Made by a program: the position numbers and the translations under genes. A stretch of 12,917 nucleotides of DNA from assembly GCA_038326725.1 (NCBI GenBank), contig JBBQKI010000049.1:1-12917 (forward strand), written 5' to 3'. The notes below the pieces were generated by a model. It was not told the DNA's origin, did no database searches, and was given only the letters and a program-made list of their open reading frames with translations. The DNA is from JBBQKI01 sp038326725. Lineage in GTDB: Bacteria; Bacteroidota; Bacteroidia; Flavobacteriales; Flavobacteriaceae. This document shows, in pieces, positions 5,774 to 12,335 of this stretch (its first letter is position 1; each line of letters begins with the position of its first letter).

Positions 5774-6046
5774 AACTTGCAATCGTGCAGAGCCAACTTG
5801 CAACTGTGCAGAGCCAACTTGCAACTGTGCAGAGCTAACTTGCAATAATGCAGAGCTAACTTGCAACCGCGCAGAGCCAAATTGCAATCGTGCAGAGCCA
5901 ACTTGCAATCGTGCAGAGTTAACTTGCAAGAGTGCAGAGCTAATGTACAAGTTTGCAGAGCCAGTGTACAATTGTGCAGAGTAAGTGTACAAGTTTATAA
6001 TGCCTGTGTAAAAGTGTACAATGAGAGTGTCCCACTGAACAAGTTA
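5774..6046. repeat. 21-bp minisatellite, about 13 units, decaying rightward
   Basis: The unit is AACTTGCAA, three variable bases, then TGCAGAGCC. Units begin at 5774, 5795, 5816, 5837, 5858, 5879, 5900, 5921, 5942, 5963, 5984, 6005 and 6026, with no length change anywhere. Units 1-8 keep TTGCAA (unit 6 has AAATTGCAA). Units 9-11 change to TGTACAA, and units 12-13 are barely recognisable. Each conserved unit contains the palindrome TTGCAA, spaced 21 bp apart, which is about two helical turns. Because 21 is a multiple of three, repetitive peptides are encoded in several frames (for example SARLQVG on the minus strand), but these look like by-products. The array fills the gap between the 61-residue gene and the TPM operon. 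Confidence 0.9.
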
Positions 6047-6246
6047 AAAACAACAACGTTCGCCGCGTTTCAAACCAAGATTATATTCAGGATATACAGA
6101 GTACTGTTTTGAAGCGATATTTTATGCTCACATTGAGCTATAAATTCAATACACTCGGTAAAAAAGGAGAGACAAAAGATAATCCGTGGGATTGATTTTT
6201 TAAAAGATTTGTCTGTTTGAATTCCCCCTTTAGGGGTTAAGGGGCT
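6047..6246. other. intergenic sequence, mostly featureless, with a C/G hairpin near the operon end
   Basis: Together with 5628-5773 and the minisatellite this makes a 619-base stretch without a credible gene. In 6047-6220 I see nothing definable. At 6225-6236 CCCC-TTTA-GGGG forms a small hairpin 10 bases after the stop of the leftward operon, next to a further GGGG at 6241. It may help end or protect that transcript, but it lacks a T tract. In 5628-5773 I see no feature and no convincing promoter for the 61-residue gene. Confidence 0.35.
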
Positions 6247-7053
6247 TTACCAACCACCACTCGCCCCGCCGCCGCCGAAGCCGCCGCCGCCGAAGCCACC
6301 ACCAAAACCGCCACCACCTCCACCGAAGCCGCCGCCGCCGCCAAAGCCTCCTCCGCCCATGGTACGGCCCATGCTGCTGAGAATAAGAATGTCTAAAAGG
6401 CCGGGAGTGCCACCCTTACGAAGGCCCCCGCCCCCGCCGCCTTTTCGGGAAGCCAAAGCGATAAGAACAATTATGAAAACAAAGAAAATTAAAACCCCTT
6501 TCCCAATTCCTTTACCCATTTTTTTGCTGAAATCACGGTCTTCCTTAAACTCCCCTTTAAGTGCAGAAAAAATGGCATCGCTGCCTTTGTCCAGCCCGGC
6601 ATAATAATTTTCAGTTTTGAATTCGGGGATCATTATTCTGTTGATGATCTGTTCGGCCATACGGTCCGTAACGCGGTATTCAATGCCGTAGCCGGTGTTA
6701 ATGTCCACCATCCGGTCATCTTTTGCTAGAATGATCAATATCCCGTTGTCTTCATCGGCTTGGCCTATTCCCCATTTCTGCCCCCATTTGGCGCCAAGCA
6801 TCGAAATGTCCTCGCCCTTGGTAGAGCTTATAATGACCAATACAATTTGGGTGGAGGTAGAATCTGCGTAGCGGATCAGTTTACTTTCGAGGGCACTTTT
6901 TTCGGTGGGAGATAAAAGATTTATATAATCGTAAAGGGAAGTTTCAACGGTTGGTTTTTCCGGGACATCGAATTGCGCCGAAACATTTTCAGTTAAAAAT
7001 GCCAAGGCAATTAAAACAAAAAATACTTTATAACCCGAAAGAAATTGTTTCAT
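6247..7053 (-). CDS. membrane TPM-domain (YgcG-like) protein with glycine-rich tail
   Basis: The protein has 268 residues. Residues 1-27 are a signal peptide (MKQFLSGYKVFFVLIALAFL, cleavage likely after VSA). Residues about 35-175 are the TPM domain, with YDYINLLSP, STSTQIVLVIISS, DNGILIILAKDDRMVDINTGYGIE and the RIMIPEF segment. A transmembrane helix follows at about 186-201. The tail is cytoplasmic and strongly glycine-rich (GGGGFGGG units from 233) and ends GASGGW, as commonly seen in this family. The role is unknown; TPM proteins are linked to membrane or photosystem repair in plants and to envelope functions in bacteria. It is last in the leftward operon. ATG 7053 is chosen because it begins a proper signal peptide; an ATG at 7131 would add 26 residues read from the intercistronic repeat and overlap the upstream gene. 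Confidence 0.85.
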   Translation of the reverse strand: MKQFLSGYKVFFVLIALAFLTENVSAQFDVPEKPTVETSLYDYINLLSPTEKSALESKLIRYADSTSTQIVLVIISSTKGEDISMLGAKWGQKWGIGQADEDNGILIILAKDDRMVDINTGYGIEYRVTDRMAEQIINRIMIPEFKTENYYAGLDKGSDAIFSALKGEFKEDRDFSKKMGKGIGKGVLIFFVFIIVLIALASRKGGGGGGLRKGGTPGLLDILILSSMGRTMGGGGFGGGGGFGGGGGGFGGGFGGGGFGGGGASGGW

Positions 7054-7055
7054 TG

Positions 7056-7096
7056 ATTTTTTTACTGCATACTGACCACTGCCACTGCCCACTGAT
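7056..7096 (-). repeat. CAGT heptamer-like tandem repeat in the TPM-TPM gap
   Basis: Read in mRNA sense the gap contains CAGTGGG, CAGTGG, CAGTGGT, CAGTATG and CAGT in direct succession, a 7-6-7-7 period. It begins immediately at the stop of the upstream TPM gene and reaches to about 10 bases before ATG 7053. The 11-mer CAGTGGGCAGT recurs in the same transcriptional sense after alaS (12277-12287). Confidence 0.7.
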
Positions 7097-7534
7097 TTAT
7101 CCTCTCGTGATTTCATTCGATAATTCATCACTATCGCCTTTTATAAAAGGAAAATGTATTTTTAATTGTTGCCCGGCCTTCAAAATTCCTTCAACCAAGC
7201 CTTCTTTTATTTTTCCGTTCTTAAAATGACCGATAATAATGTCTTTTGTACTTTCCCAAAAATCGTTCGAAACTACATTATTTATCCCCTTATCGCCCAA
7301 GATTACCAAAGTATGATCGATAACAGCCACATATATTAGCACGCCATTGCTTTGTTTGGTATTGCCCATGTGCAGTAGATCAAAAACTTCCACGGCACGA
7401 TCGAAAGGGTCCAAATCCGTGTGCGGTTCCAGATGCAAACGGATTTCGCCACTGGTGTTTTGCTCTGCTTGGCGGATGGCTTTTATAACCTCTTCTTCCT
7501 CGTCAGTCGATAAAAAACGTTTTGTTATGGGCAT
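7097..7534 (-). CDS. TPM-domain protein, soluble
   Basis: The protein has 145 residues with no signal peptide or transmembrane helix. A short leader (MPITKRFLSTDEEEEVIKAI) is followed by the TPM fold: TSGEIRLHLE (27-36), an acidic and helical segment, NGVLIYVAVIDHTLVILGD (63-81), KGINNVV, and a C-terminal helix pair containing GHFKNGKIKEGLVEGI (102-117). This is the small TPM type usually paired with a larger membrane TPM protein and LemA in Flavobacteriia. Its ATG shares one base with the lemA stop (TAATG), so translation is probably coupled. The biochemical function is unknown; the partnership with LemA and the membrane TPM protein is inferred from the operon. Confidence 0.85.
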   Translation of the reverse strand: MPITKRFLSTDEEEEVIKAIRQAEQNTSGEIRLHLEPHTDLDPFDRAVEVFDLLHMGNTKQSNGVLIYVAVIDHTLVILGDKGINNVVSNDFWESTKDIIIGHFKNGKIKEGLVEGILKAGQQLKIHFPFIKGDSDELSNEITRG

Positions 7535-8142
7535 TATTTTTCGTCTTTTCCGAAATCAAATTCCACTTCGGGGGCAGTTTCGCTTCCTTCTTCGGCCTCA
7601 AAATAAGCTTTTTCGTTAAAGCCCAAAATCCCAGCGAAAAGTTTGGTTGGGAATTTATTCACCTTGGTATTAAAATTTCTGGCTTCATCATTGAAACGGT
7701 TTCGCTCTACGTTGATACGGTTTTCGGTGCGTTCGAGTTCATTAATCAGTTCCTTGAAATTTTCGTTTGCCTTTAGGTCCGGGTATCTTTCAAATACTGC
7801 CAATAAACGTGAAAGTGCAGAACTTACGCCAGCTTGTGCTTGTTGGAATTGTGCCAATTGTTCCGGGGTAATGTTTGAGGGGTCAATATTTATGGAAGTC
7901 GCTTTGCTTCGAGCTTCAGTAACTCGAATCAGGGTTTCCTGTTCAAATTCCGCATAGCCTTTAGCGGTGTTTACGATGTTTGGGATAAGGTCCGCGCGCC
8001 TTTGATAGGAACTTTCCACGTTGGCCCATTGGGCTTTTGCCTTTTCATCCAAGGTAACCAAGGAATTATTAAGGCTAGCCATATAGGCGCCGATAATGAA
8101 AATTATACCAACAATAATGAGTAAGGGTAACCATTTTTTCAT
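7534..8142 (-). CDS. lemA: LemA family membrane-anchored coiled-coil protein
   Basis: The protein has 202 residues, about the family's normal length. An N-terminal membrane anchor (residues 4-21, WLPLLIIVGIIFIIGAYM) is followed by the long helical LemA body with WANVESSYQRRADLIPNIVNTAKGYA (39-64), the most conserved stretch of the family, and a heptad-rich segment up to about 175. The acidic C-terminus contains FEAEEGSETAPEVEFDFG. With the anchor at the N-terminus, the helical bundle would lie on one face of the membrane. The precise function is unknown. It starts 15 bases after the merR stop and overlaps the next gene by one base, so it sits tightly inside the operon. Confidence 0.93.
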   Translation of the reverse strand: MKKWLPLLIIVGIIFIIGAYMASLNNSLVTLDEKAKAQWANVESSYQRRADLIPNIVNTAKGYAEFEQETLIRVTEARSKATSINIDPSNITPEQLAQFQQAQAGVSSALSRLLAVFERYPDLKANENFKELINELERTENRINVERNRFNDEARNFNTKVNKFPTKLFAGILGFNEKAYFEAEEGSETAPEVEFDFGKDEK

Positions 8143-8157
8143 GATAAAGGGAGATTG

Positions 8158-8487
8158 TTATAGTTGTTCTTTTATTTTTAAAAGTGTTGATTTTACCGTT
8201 TCCAATTTACGAATAATCTCAAATCGATCCAGTGTTTTTTGTTTGTTTTCTTTTAAATGCGTTTTGGCCCCCTCGAGGGTAAAACCGCGCTCTTTTACCA
8301 AGTGAAAAATCAGCTCCAGGTTTTTTATATCCTCTGGGGTGAATTTCCGGTTGCCCTTGGCATTCTTCTTTGGTTTTAAAACATCGAATTCCTTTTCCCA
8401 AAAACGGATTAGCGAGGTGTTCACATCAAATGCCACGGCCACTTCGCCAATATTGTAGTATAGTTTTTCCGGCAGTTCAATGTGCAT
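8158..8487 (-). CDS. MerR family transcriptional regulator, minimal
   Basis: The protein has 109 residues. The MerR winged helix-turn-helix lies at about 9-75: YYNIGEVAVAFDVNTSLIRFWEKEF (10-34), the wing KKNAKGNRKFTPEDI (40-54), and a helix pair with GFTLEGAKTHLKE (68-80). A dimerisation coiled coil (about 82-109) follows. There is no effector-binding domain and no metal-binding cysteine pair, so the usual MerR metal or drug sensing cannot be assumed. This short form is the MerR protein that usually sits between the M23 peptidase and lemA in Flavobacteriia. It may control its own operon, but I see no clear MerR-type operator with a long spacer. ATG 8487 directly follows the heptamer repeat in the preceding gap. 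Confidence 0.9.
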   Translation of the reverse strand: MHIELPEKLYYNIGEVAVAFDVNTSLIRFWEKEFDVLKPKKNAKGNRKFTPEDIKNLELIFHLVKERGFTLEGAKTHLKENKQKTLDRFEIIRKLETVKSTLLKIKEQL

Positions 8488-8491
8488 TATG

Positions 8492-8519
8492 GTTGTTGGT
8501 TGATGGTTGATGGTTGTTG
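8492..8519 (-). repeat. heptamer tandem repeat before merR, four units
   Basis: On the plus strand the sequence reads GTTGTTG, GTTGATG, GTTGATG, GTTGTTG (8492-8498, 8499-8505, 8506-8512, 8513-8519), four exact-phase heptamers differing at one position. They end 4 bases before the ATG of merR, so they occupy the ribosome-binding region of that gene (in mRNA sense CAWCAAC units). Confidence 0.8.
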
Positions 8520-8532
8520 GAACGTAAATTTT

Positions 8533-8560
8533 CTAATCACTAATCACTAATTCTTAATCC
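8533..8560 (-). repeat. second heptamer repeat in the M23-merR gap, overlapping the M23 stop
   Basis: On the plus strand the sequence reads CTAATCA (8533-8539), CTAATCA (8540-8546), CTAATTC (8547-8553), TTAATCC (8554-8560). The last degenerate unit contains the stop codon of the M23 gene (8554-8556). It is unrelated in sequence to the array at 8492-8519 in the same gap. Confidence 0.65.
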
Positions 8561-9531
8561 AGCGATTGGTTTTCCTGTTGTGCTTTTTCAAGCATTTCGG
8601 CAAATTCTTCGGCGGTCAAGTTTCCATAATAGAAATTGATGGGGTCTATGCGCTCTCCATCTTTAAAAATCTCATAATGCAAATGCGGAGCTTCGGAACG
8701 CCCGGTGCTGCCCACATATCCAATAAGATCTCCCCGGCTAACTTTTTTACCGGCCCTTACATTAAATTTATACAAATGTCCGTATAAGCTTTCATAACCA
8801 TATCCATGATCTATGCGGATGTGGTTGCCATAGCCGGAAGCTTTATTGTCCGCCTGGATTACAACCCCATCACCGGAAGCGTAAATGGGAGTTCCTCGGG
8901 GGGCCGAAAAATCCATTCCAAAATGGAATTTACTGGCTTTTGTAAATGGATCCGTACGGTACCCAAACCCTGAAACAACACGCATGGAGGGATTATTTTC
9001 CAAAGGTTGGATGGCTGGGATGGCGGCCAATAATTTTTCTTTGTTTTCGGCCAATTTCGCAATTTCATCCAACGATATGGATTGAATCACGATTTGACGC
9101 GTCAGAATATCGATTTTTTCACTCGTGGCTTTTATAAGTTTTGAATTGTCAAAACCTTCCAAATCACGGTAGCGGTTAATCCCCCCAAAACCAGCTCTTC
9201 GTTGCTCGTCGGGAATGGGATTTGCTTCAAAATAAACACGGTAAAGGTTGTTGTCCCTGTCCTCAACTTCAGCAAGTACGGCCTGGGCGGCGCCCATTTT
9301 TTTGTTCAGCAGTTCAAACTGCAGCTCCATGTTCGAGAGTTCGCGTTGCAGGGCTTTCTCTTTTGGAGTTTGAACATATGGCAAATTTATATAAATCAAT
9401 AAAAGCAGAAACCCGCTAAGGAACATTCCCAAAAGGCTTAAAAAGAAAATGCCAAGCCTTCGACCTTTCTTTCTTTCAATTTTTTGGTACGATAGCGTTT
9501 CACTGTCGTAGAAATATTTAACCTTGGACAT
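8554..9531 (-). CDS. M23 family (LytM-type) zinc metallopeptidase, membrane-anchored
   Basis: The protein has 325 residues. A basic cytoplasmic N-terminus (about 1-24) and one transmembrane helix (about 27-49) anchor the protein. A coiled coil (about 58-90) and a helical linker follow, and the LytM/M23 peptidase domain lies at about 182-302. The zinc site looks complete: His203 and Asp207 in HFGMD, and His285 in HLH (283-285). His252 (YGHL) and His283 are the expected catalytic histidines. It should act as an endopeptidase on peptidoglycan cross-links in the periplasm. A C-terminal acidic helix (about 305-325) is extra. It is the first gene of the leftward operon with merR, lemA and the two TPM genes. 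ATG 9531 begins MSKVKYFYDSETLSYQKIE, typical of flavobacterial homologues. Confidence 0.93.
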   Translation of the reverse strand: MSKVKYFYDSETLSYQKIERKKGRRLGIFFLSLLGMFLSGFLLLLIYINLPYVQTPKEKALQRELSNMELQFELLNKKMGAAQAVLAEVEDRDNNLYRVYFEANPIPDEQRRAGFGGINRYRDLEGFDNSKLIKATSEKIDILTRQIVIQSISLDEIAKLAENKEKLLAAIPAIQPLENNPSMRVVSGFGYRTDPFTKASKFHFGMDFSAPRGTPIYASGDGVVIQADNKASGYGNHIRIDHGYGYESLYGHLYKFNVRAGKKVSRGDLIGYVGSTGRSEAPHLHYEIFKDGERIDPINFYYGNLTAEEFAEMLEKAQQENQSLD

Positions 9532-9555
9532 ACGTTTAAAAAATTCCTATTTTTG
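9524..9555 (+). promoter_or_regulatory. promoter of alaS
   Basis: TTG at 9524-9526 and TATTTTTG at 9548-9555 (exact match to TAnnTTTG) have a 21-base spacer. The -33 element lies inside the first codons of the divergent M23 gene. Transcription should begin near 9561 and give alaS a leader of about 90 bases, in which I see no riboswitch or T-box-like structure. Confidence 0.5.
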
Positions 9556-9592
9556 CTGCTTGTTTGCAGGAGTTATTAAAGTTAACGAATTA

Positions 9593-9621
9593 CAAATATA
9601 GAAATTGTTTCCACTTTTCAA
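9593..9621 (-). promoter_or_regulatory. promoter of the M23-merR-lemA-TPM operon
   Basis: On the minus strand TTG (9621-9619) and TATATTTG (9600-9593, exact TAnnTTTG) have an 18-base spacer. Transcription should begin near 9587, with a leader of about 55 bases before ATG 9531. This start lies beyond the predicted alaS start at 9561, so the two transcripts overlap by about 26 bases. Confidence 0.55.
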
Positions 9622-9651
9622 CACCGGGTCATTTTAGCACAAATTCAATTT

Positions 9652-12276
9652 ATGAAATCAAAGGAAGTACGTTCCAAATTTTTAGAATTTTTCCAGTCGA
9701 AACAACACGCCATCGTGCCTTCGGCGCCAATGGTTATTAAAAACGACCCCACTTTGATGTTCACCAATGCCGGGATGAACCAGTTTAAGGAATATTTTTT
9801 GGGCAATAGTATTTCAAAAAACAGCCGTATTGCCGATACCCAAAAATGCCTTCGCGTTAGCGGCAAACATAATGATTTGGAAGAAGTGGGGATGGATACT
9901 TACCACCACACCATGTTCGAAATGTTAGGGAATTGGAGTTTTGGCGATTATTTTAAGAAAGAAGCCATTGATTGGGCATGGGAACTTTTGACTAAAGTCT
10001 ACGGCATCGATAAAGAAATTTTATATGTCACCATTTTTGAAGGCGATGTCTCCGAAGGATTAGAACGCGATACCGAAGCCTATAATCTCTGGAAACAATA
10101 TGTGCCGGAAACCCGTATTTTAAACGGCAACAAAAAAGATAATTTCTGGGAAATGGGCGACCAAGGGCCGTGCGGGCCTTGTTCCGAAATTCATGTCGAT
10201 ATTCGTTCTGCTGAGGAAAAAGAGAAAATTCCCGGTAAGGATTTGGTGAACAACGACCATCCACAGGTTGTGGAAATCTGGAACCTGGTTTTTATGCAGT
10301 TCAACCGAAAAGCCAACGGAAGCCTCGAAAAACTTCCAGCACAACACGTGGATACCGGAATGGGTTTTGAGCGTTTGTGCATGGTTTTGCAGCACACCCA
10401 AAGCAATTATGACACCGATGTTTTTACGCCGTTGATTCGTGAGATTGGAGCAATTACAAATACAACTTACGGAACTCCCGATGTCTCGGGAGAAAAGATA
10501 GACATTGCCACCCGTGTAATTGCAGACCATGTTCGGGCGGTCGCTTTTTCAATCGCTGATGGCCAATTGCCAAGCAACACAGGTGCGGGCTATGTAATCC
10601 GGCGGATCTTGAGGCGTGCCATCCGCTACGGGTTTACGTTTTTGGATAAAAAAGAACCTTTCATTTTTAAACTTTCCGAAGTTTTGAGCCAGCAATTGGG
10701 CGAGGCTTTCCCCGAATTGATAACGGAAAAGAATTTAATTTCCAATGTAATTCGAGAGGAAGAACAATCCTTTCTCCGCACTTTGGATCAAGGCTTGGTT
10801 TTGTTGGAACAAGTGATTTTATCAGCAACTTCCAAAACCATTTCGGGCAAAAAGGCATTTGAACTTTACGATACCTTCGGATTTCCCATAGATTTGACCG
10901 CTTTGATTTTAAGGGAGCGCGGTTTCGATTTGGATTTGAATGAATTTGAAACCGAACTTCAAATACAAAAAGAACGATCACGGGCCGCTACCAAAATTGA
11001 AACCGGGGATTGGTTTACGGTTAATGAAAATTCCGAAGAAACCTTTATTGGTTATGATAGTTTGGAAAGTCAAGCGAGAATTACACGTTATCGAAAAATA
11101 GATAGTAAAAAAGATGGTGAAATGTATCAATTGGTTTTTGACAAAACGCCATTTTATCCCGAAGGTGGGGGCCAAGTGGGCGACACGGGGTTTTTGGAAA
11201 CCGAAAATGGTGATGTTGTTTATATTGTTGACACCAAAAAGGAAAATAACCTGATTATACATTTCACCAAAAACCTACCCTCTAAACCCGAAAGTTCCTT
11301 TAAAGCAGTTGTGAACAACAGCAAACGTTCGCGAACCGAATCCAACCACACGGCAACGCACCTGCTTCACCAAGGTTTGCGAAGCATTTTGGGAGAACAC
11401 GTAGCGCAAAAGGGTTCGATGGTAAACAGCGTAAACCTCCGCTTCGATTTTTCCCATTTCGGGAAAATGAATGATGAGGAAATTAAACAGGTAGAAGATT
11501 TTGTGAACGAACGTATCAGCGAAGCCTTTCAATTGGAAGAAAGACGGAATATTCCCTATCAGCAAGCAATCGATGAAGGTGCAATCGCTTTGTTCGGGGA
11601 AAAATACGGCGACAACGTTCGGGCGATTAAATTCGGAAAATCAATGGAGCTTTGTGGCGGGACCCACGTTTCAAACACTGGCAAAATCTGGCATTTTATT
11701 ATAACTTCCGAAAGTGCAGTGGCTTCAGGTATTCGCCGAATAGAGGCCATTACGGGCGAAGCTGCAAGAGAATATTTCGTAACGCGAAGCGAAACTTTTT
11801 CGACCCTTAAAAAAGCAATGAACAATGCACAAGACCCAATAAAGGCCGTTGAAAACCTTCAGCATGAAAATCAGCAACTTCAAAAACAACTGCAACAATT
11901 TTTAAAAGAAAAAGCGAAAAACCTAAAAGGTGAACTAAAAAGCGAAGTCACATTGGTAAACGGCGTAAACTTTTTGGCGAAAGAACTCGACTTGGATGCA
12001 AACGGGTTGAAGGATATTGCTTTTGAAATGGGTTCGGAAATTCAGAATCTATTTGTGGTTTTCGCATCACAAAATGATGGGAAAGCAGTGTTGACCTGCT
12101 ATATTTCAAAGAATTTGGTGGAAGAAAGGAAATTGAACGCGAGTCAAATTGTTCGAGAACTGGGAAAATTCATCAACGGCGGCGGCGGCGGGCAACCCTT
12201 TTTCGCTACGGCGGGTGGCACTAATCCGGACGGAATTGAAGAAGTTCTTCAAAAAGCAAAGGATTTTATAAAGTAG
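9652..12276 (+). CDS. alaS: alanyl-tRNA synthetase
   Basis: The protein has 874 residues, full length. It charges tRNA-Ala in the cytoplasm and hydrolyses mischarged Ser/Gly-tRNA. The N-terminal class II catalytic core contains MFTNAGMNQFKEYFLG (about 35-50), YHHTMFEMLGNWSFGDYF and GDQGPCGPCSEIH. The editing domain carries the zinc-binding residues His566 and His570 (HTATHLLH 566-573) and Cys668 and His672 (CGGTH 668-672), all present. A coiled coil (about 734-765) leads to the C-Ala domain, whose glycine-rich loop GGGGGQPFFATAGG starts at residue 843. No motif is missing. ATG 9652 gives MKSKEVRSKFLEFF, the normal start. It is divergent from the M23 operon, and the GSCFA gene follows after a repeat-filled 59-base gap. 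Confidence 0.98.
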   Translation: MKSKEVRSKFLEFFQSKQHAIVPSAPMVIKNDPTLMFTNAGMNQFKEYFLGNSISKNSRIADTQKCLRVSGKHNDLEEVGMDTYHHTMFEMLGNWSFGDYFKKEAIDWAWELLTKVYGIDKEILYVTIFEGDVSEGLERDTEAYNLWKQYVPETRILNGNKKDNFWEMGDQGPCGPCSEIHVDIRSAEEKEKIPGKDLVNNDHPQVVEIWNLVFMQFNRKANGSLEKLPAQHVDTGMGFERLCMVLQHTQSNYDTDVFTPLIREIGAITNTTYGTPDVSGEKIDIATRVIADHVRAVAFSIADGQLPSNTGAGYVIRRILRRAIRYGFTFLDKKEPFIFKLSEVLSQQLGEAFPELITEKNLISNVIREEEQSFLRTLDQGLVLLEQVILSATSKTISGKKAFELYDTFGFPIDLTALILRERGFDLDLNEFETELQIQKERSRAATKIETGDWFTVNENSEETFIGYDSLESQARITRYRKIDSKKDGEMYQLVFDKTPFYPEGGGQVGDTGFLETENGDVVYIVDTKKENNLIIHFTKNLPSKPESSFKAVVNNSKRSRTESNHTATHLLHQGLRSILGEHVAQKGSMVNSVNLRFDFSHFGKMNDEEIKQVEDFVNERISEAFQLEERRNIPYQQAIDEGAIALFGEKYGDNVRAIKFGKSMELCGGTHVSNTGKIWHFIITSESAVASGIRRIEAITGEAAREYFVTRSETFSTLKKAMNNAQDPIKAVENLQHENQQLQKQLQQFLKEKAKNLKGELKSEVTLVNGVNFLAKELDLDANGLKDIAFEMGSEIQNLFVVFASQNDGKAVLTCYISKNLVEERKLNASQIVRELGKFINGGGGGQPFFATAGGTNPDGIEEVLQKAKDFIK

Positions 12277-12334
12277 CAGTGGGCAGTTTCAGTATTTAGT
12301 ACTGCAAACTGCAACTGCAAACTGAATACTGAAG
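12277..12334 (+). repeat. CAGT and ACTG heptamer-like tandem repeats between alaS and the GSCFA gene
   Basis: The gap starts with CAGTGGG, CAGTTT, CAGTATTTAGT and continues with ACTGCAA, ACTGCA, ACTGCAA, ACTGAAT, ACTGAAG up to the base before ATG 12336. The second block has the same 7-6-7-7 period as the block at 7056-7096. CAGTGGGCAGT (12277-12287) is identical to that block in transcriptional sense. The repeats start one base after the alaS stop codon and occupy the ribosome-binding region of the next gene. Confidence 0.75.
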
Positions 12335-12335
12335 A

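Noticed and set aside
5765..5992. Minus-strand open frame of 75 codons with repeats of SARLQVG
   Set aside because: It consists only of the 21-bp minisatellite, starts at a TTG within a repeat unit, and has no promoter or non-repetitive part. The period of 21 automatically keeps frames open.
5774..6046. CRISPR array or iteron-type replication origin
   Set aside because: There are no unique spacers between the 21-bp units and no cas gene. There is also no rep gene, DnaA-box cluster or AT-rich melting region, and the locus is chromosomal.
5861..6112. Plus-strand open frame of 83 codons (CRANLQS-type repeats)
   Set aside because: It is the same minisatellite on the other strand. A TAA in the unit at 5837 interrupts it and the start is a TTG inside a unit.
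7054..7131. 26-residue N-terminal extension of the membrane TPM protein
   Set aside because: It would be read from the intercistronic CAGT repeat, overlap the upstream TPM gene and hide the signal peptide starting at ATG 7053.
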